Source of the DNA: Cryptomeria japonica
Taxonomy: Eukaryota; Streptophyta; Pinopsida; Cupressales; Cupressaceae
Length of the DNA stretch: 64,000 nucleotides
Reading direction: 5' to 3'
Assembly: GCF_030272615.1 (NCBI RefSeq)
Contig: NC_081409.1
Location: 880,870,220-880,934,219 of the forward strand
Of this stretch, positions 61,401 to 64,000 are shown piece after piece. The translations under genes were made by a program, and so were the position numbers. A model generated the notes under the pieces. The model saw only the letters and a program-made list of their open reading frames with translations. It did no database searches and was not told where the DNA came from. Positions within the stretch are counted from its first letter, which is position 1, and each line of letters begins with the position of its first letter.

Positions 61401-61649
61401 ATTAGCAACCAAACAAGTGATTTGTAGGAGTTTCAACTGTATCTATTACCCAGACTGCAAATTCTTCAAAAGTGCTTTCTCAATCTAGAAGCTTTAATGG
61501 TAACTCAAGAGATGAGTACAATTGATGCCATGAAAGAATAGGTATCACAGATGCAGACAGAAAGTGAGGTAGCTACCTCATTAGCCATGAAGACTTTTAT
61601 GAAGGATTTTAAATCTATTTTTGATAAGTTTCACTCATTATTGTCATAA
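58443..61649 (+). pseudogene. Element C ORF2, 1,068 codons in one frame, stops only
   Basis: Homologue of the D ORF2, same start (MASASH, 58443) and same end (SLLS then TAA at 61647). All recognisable blocks are present: LGSLAIHSQLGLFCG, LRFKFGQLLVGLFF, DISSYKLMTHC, TPDSLYNSLDNKWHIAIE, the Lys/Glu tract (60410-60800) and LKLLCIVVEDQVQCLEE. The whole 3,207 bases stay in one frame, with no net frameshift. Sixteen internal stops are visible. TAG: 58530, 59118, 59325, 59427, 59751, 59865, 60078, 60582, 60642, 61161, 61365, 61371, 61425, 61539. TAA: 59088, 59172. There is no TGA. At several of them D reads Gln. Function unknown; the N-terminal third is the best conserved. Confidence 0.85.
60410..60800 (+). 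repeat. Purine-rich Lys/Glu tract in element C ORF2
   Basis: Counterpart of 54893-55290, less pure. GATGAAGAGAAGAGGAAACA is repeated at about 60517 and 60538. Confidence 0.9.
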
Positions 61650-61923
61650 ATATTTACACACTTTAATGTTAATAAGAAATAGGGGTTATTCTGCATTACT
61701 TTGTCATTGTTGGCAAAGGGGGATTAGTATCTAAAATTTTGGTGCATATTATGTATACTTTCATGTTATTTATTTAAAGAGAGTAGTATACATTGTAGTT
61801 TCTGCAAAAGAGATAGTGTATATGCTTAGGGGGAGTAATTTTGATTATGACATATTTCTGTTGTAAAAACACTTAGATGTCAAAATTTTCCTAAGTGTTG
61901 CCATCAATGCCAAAGGGGGAGAT
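61650..61923 (+). other. ORF2 3' flank and polypurine tract of element C
   Basis: TTTGTCATTGTTGGCAAAGG at about 61700, GTATATGCTTAGGGGGAGTAA at about 61818, and CCAAAGGGGGAGAT directly before the LTR, all matching element D. Confidence 0.75.
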
Positions 61924-63039
61924 TGTTGGCATTTTGATGATTTTGTGATTGTCATTGATGGACACACACTTGTTTTGAGATCACTTTATTTATGTATGAG
62001 TTATGCTCAACCAGTAATTGTTCCAACCGGTATTATGTATTATAGTCTTTAGACTATCGGTGTTTTGTAGAAGGTGTTTACCAATCACAAACTAACTAAA
62101 GACCCAAAGCAGTATGAAGACCTCAAGTGGTTCGAGGATCTCAAGCGGTACGAAGGAACAAAGTGGTAGTTAACATTTTTTTCCAATCTTCATTTTGATA
62201 GTCGGTAATCAGTAATGAACCGGTATTACTCTGTGATGAGTTACCAACCGGTATTTCTGTGATGAGTTATCATCCACTAACACTTTGGCGGTGATTTTAT
62301 GTCATGTTACCAAATGTGTCTAGATGCACTAAACCTAGGAACTTGTAATGTAATCCTATTGGACCGACATGAAATCAGACTCCTTTATAAGGACATCATG
62401 TCTAGGGTTTTAGTTGATGAGGGTTTTGTATGTGCGATTATAGAAGAGAAAATTAGGTATGTGTGAAGAAACAGAGTGTGGAGATATTGAAGACTAAAGT
62501 GATGCTAATGTGCATTAACAATGAGCTATAAAGGATCTAACCAAGCATACTATGCTAGTATCTAGATCATCTACTTGTTGATTACTCATATCTTCAACAA
62601 GTCTGAAACCCTTAACTGGGTAGGCCCAACAAAGCCTTTGTAAATCTTCTAACAAGGTGGTTCACAACTATGAATCTGAAATCCTCTTGTAAGGTAGTCT
62701 TTAATAGGACTTATCTCCTAACAAAGATCTAGATTCCAAACAGGATCTGTTCTGGTGATGAACATTGTATGACCTTAACTGGTCTAGTTTTTATTCTACA
62801 GATAATTACTTGTGAGTTTATACTCACCATGGCTTTTCCCATTGGGGTTTCTACATCAAAACTTCTTGTGTTATGGTGATTGTGCTCTTGTGGGTGAATG
62901 CTTTATTTTCTATTTGGTTTGCATTTCTCTTAACTAGTTTGTTAGTAAATCTGTTATACCGGTTAACTGCTAAATTGTTTAAGAGTTTGAGTTCAATATT
63001 TTTTGGTATACTAATTCACCCCCCTCTTAGTATTCATCA
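61924..63039 (+). mobile_element. 3' LTR of element C (1116 bp)
   Basis: It starts TGTTGGCATTTTGATG and ends TAGTATTCATCA. It carries about 18 bases (TGGTTCGAGGATCTCAAG, about 62129) absent from the 5' copy. The TTGAC duplication follows. Confidence 0.93.
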
Positions 63040-63044
63040 TTGAC

Positions 63045-63805
63045 ACCATTTGGTCTTATTTGGTCCTAATAGGTCCTAGGGGGTACACATGTGTCATAAG
63101 GGGCTTTGTGTGGTCCTAAGTGGTCACACATGTTTTAGAACACATGCATGACCCCTTAGGACCACATAAGACCCCTTTTCAACATCATTTGGTCTTATGT
63201 GGTCCTAATAAGTCCTAAGGGGTGCACATGTGTCGTATTGGGCCTTGTGTGGTCCTAAGGGATCACTCATGTGTGAGAACACATGTCTAACCCCTTAGGA
63301 CCAGATAAGACCCCTTGTGACACCATTTGGTCTTATGTGGTCCTAATAGGTCCTAAGAGGTGTACATGTGTCATAAGGGGTCGTGTGTAGTCGTAATTGG
63401 TCACCCATGTGTTACAAGCACATGTGTGGCCTCTTATGACTACACAAGACCCCATTTGATAGAATTTGGTCTTATGTGGTCCTAATAAGTCCTAATGGGT
63501 GCACATGTCTCATAAGGGGCCTTGTGTAGTCCTAGGGGGTCACCCATGAGTTAGAACAAATGTGTGACCCCTTATGACCATATAAGACCTCTTTCGACAC
63601 CATTTGGTCTTATGTGGTCCTAATAGGTCCTAGGGGGTGCACATGTGTCATAAGGGGCCTTGTGTAGTCCTAAGGGATCACCCATGTGTTAGAGTACATG
63701 CGTGACCCCTTAGGACCACATAAGACCCCTTGCGACACCATTTGGTCTTATGTGGTCCTAATAGGTCCAAAGGGGTGCACATGTGTCATAAGGGGCCTTG
63801 TGTGG
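63045..63805. repeat. Dyad satellite, right part (138-139-bp units, about 5.5 copies)
   Basis: GGTCTTATRTGGTCCTAA starts units at 63052, 63191, 63329, 63468, 63606 and 63744. Each unit reads forward arm, GTGCACATGTGTCATAAGGG, GTGTGGTCCTAAGGGGTCAC, a short loop, GTGACCCCTTAGGACCAC, then reverse arm. Confidence 0.95.
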
Positions 63806-64000
63806 TCCTAAGGTGTCATATAAAATAATTATATGCACCTTAGGATGTATACATGTACATACATACATACACCTTAGGACATGCTATCAGGGGTCATGTG
63901 TGGTCCTAAGGTGTCATATAAAATAATTATATGCACCTTAGGATGTATACATGTTCATACATACATACACCTCAGGACATGCTATCAGGGGTCATGTGTG
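63806..64000. repeat. 98-bp tandem repeat running off the window
   Basis: GGTGTCATATAAAATAATTA begins at 63812 and again at 63910. Each unit includes GCACCTTAGGATGTATACATG, the tetranucleotide run CATACATACATACAC and GGGGTCATGTGTGGTCC. The last words continue the satellite core, so the 98-bp unit seems to have grown out of it. Confidence 0.92.

Larger units (their letters stand above)
47776..63039 (+). mobile_element. Element C: gag-only LTR element with a large second ORF
   Basis: LTRs at 47776-48873 and 61924-63039, with target duplication TTGAC (47771-47775, 63040-63044) in the satellite. Without the inserted element D it is about 7.5 kb. It encodes a gag-like protein (48924-49778 continued at 57658-58070) and ORF2 (58443-61649). 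No protease, reverse transcriptase, RNase H or integrase motif was found, so it is non-autonomous. Confidence 0.93.

Noticed and set aside
47390-63805. Regularly spaced dyad units could be taken for a CRISPR array
   Set aside because: Units are tandem and similar along their whole length, with no variable spacers, and the context is plant repeats.

Overview
The window looks like a stretch of transposon-packed land-plant nuclear DNA. It is AT-rich, has no recognisable intact host gene, and is filled with nested, decayed plant retrotransposons: Ty3/gypsy, Ty1/copia, an L1-type LINE, and gag-only elements with LTRs of 1.1-2.8 kb. It also holds a plant-mobile-domain pseudogene and a satellite array. 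The density and age of the nesting suggest a very large genome, possibly a gymnosperm; that is inference, and I cannot name a species.

Layout. 1-2800 is the 5' LTR, primer-binding site and leader of a minus-strand LTR element. 3088-4210 is a broken plus-strand Ty3/gypsy integrase of Tat/Ogre type, followed by minisatellites and low-complexity DNA. An antisense plant-mobile-domain pseudogene lies at 6490-8617. 9344-10066 is a fragment with a poly(A) tail. 10067-22981 is an old tandem repeat (here called R, period about 1.45 kb) that has taken two insertions. The first is an internally deleted copia element (11688-13485, target duplication GTATG) carrying two 3' ends in tandem. The second is a copia LTR pair enclosing an L1-like LINE (15277-22066, target duplication TTAAT/TTAAA).

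22982-31543 (element B) is a gag-only copia-like element with LTRs of about 2.6-2.9 kb. 31544-39088 carries two convergent gene remnants that may belong to one DNA transposon: a transposase-like gene with a visible GT-AG intron (33780-35733, plus), and a multi-exon gene with three tandem copies of an exon pair (36285-39081, minus). A chromovirus-like gypsy element (39094-46982, target duplication GTGGG) inserted 8 bp upstream of the start codon of the second gene. Its reverse transcriptase is broken by a 55-bp inverted duplication.

The last third is a satellite of about 127-139 bp units built from dyads (47390-47770 and 63045-63805), split by element C (47776-63039, target duplication TTGAC). 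Element D (49867-57652, target duplication TGGCT) sits inside the gag gene of C. C and D share an architecture I do not recognise as described: a coiled-coil gag with four zinc knuckles, then a second ORF of about 1,070-1,110 codons with a long Lys/Glu tract, and no protease, integrase or reverse transcriptase. In C this second ORF keeps one frame over 1,068 codons with no frameshift. It is interrupted by 16 stops, of which 14 are TAG, 2 TAA and none TGA. This pair is the strongest candidate for an undescribed system in the window.
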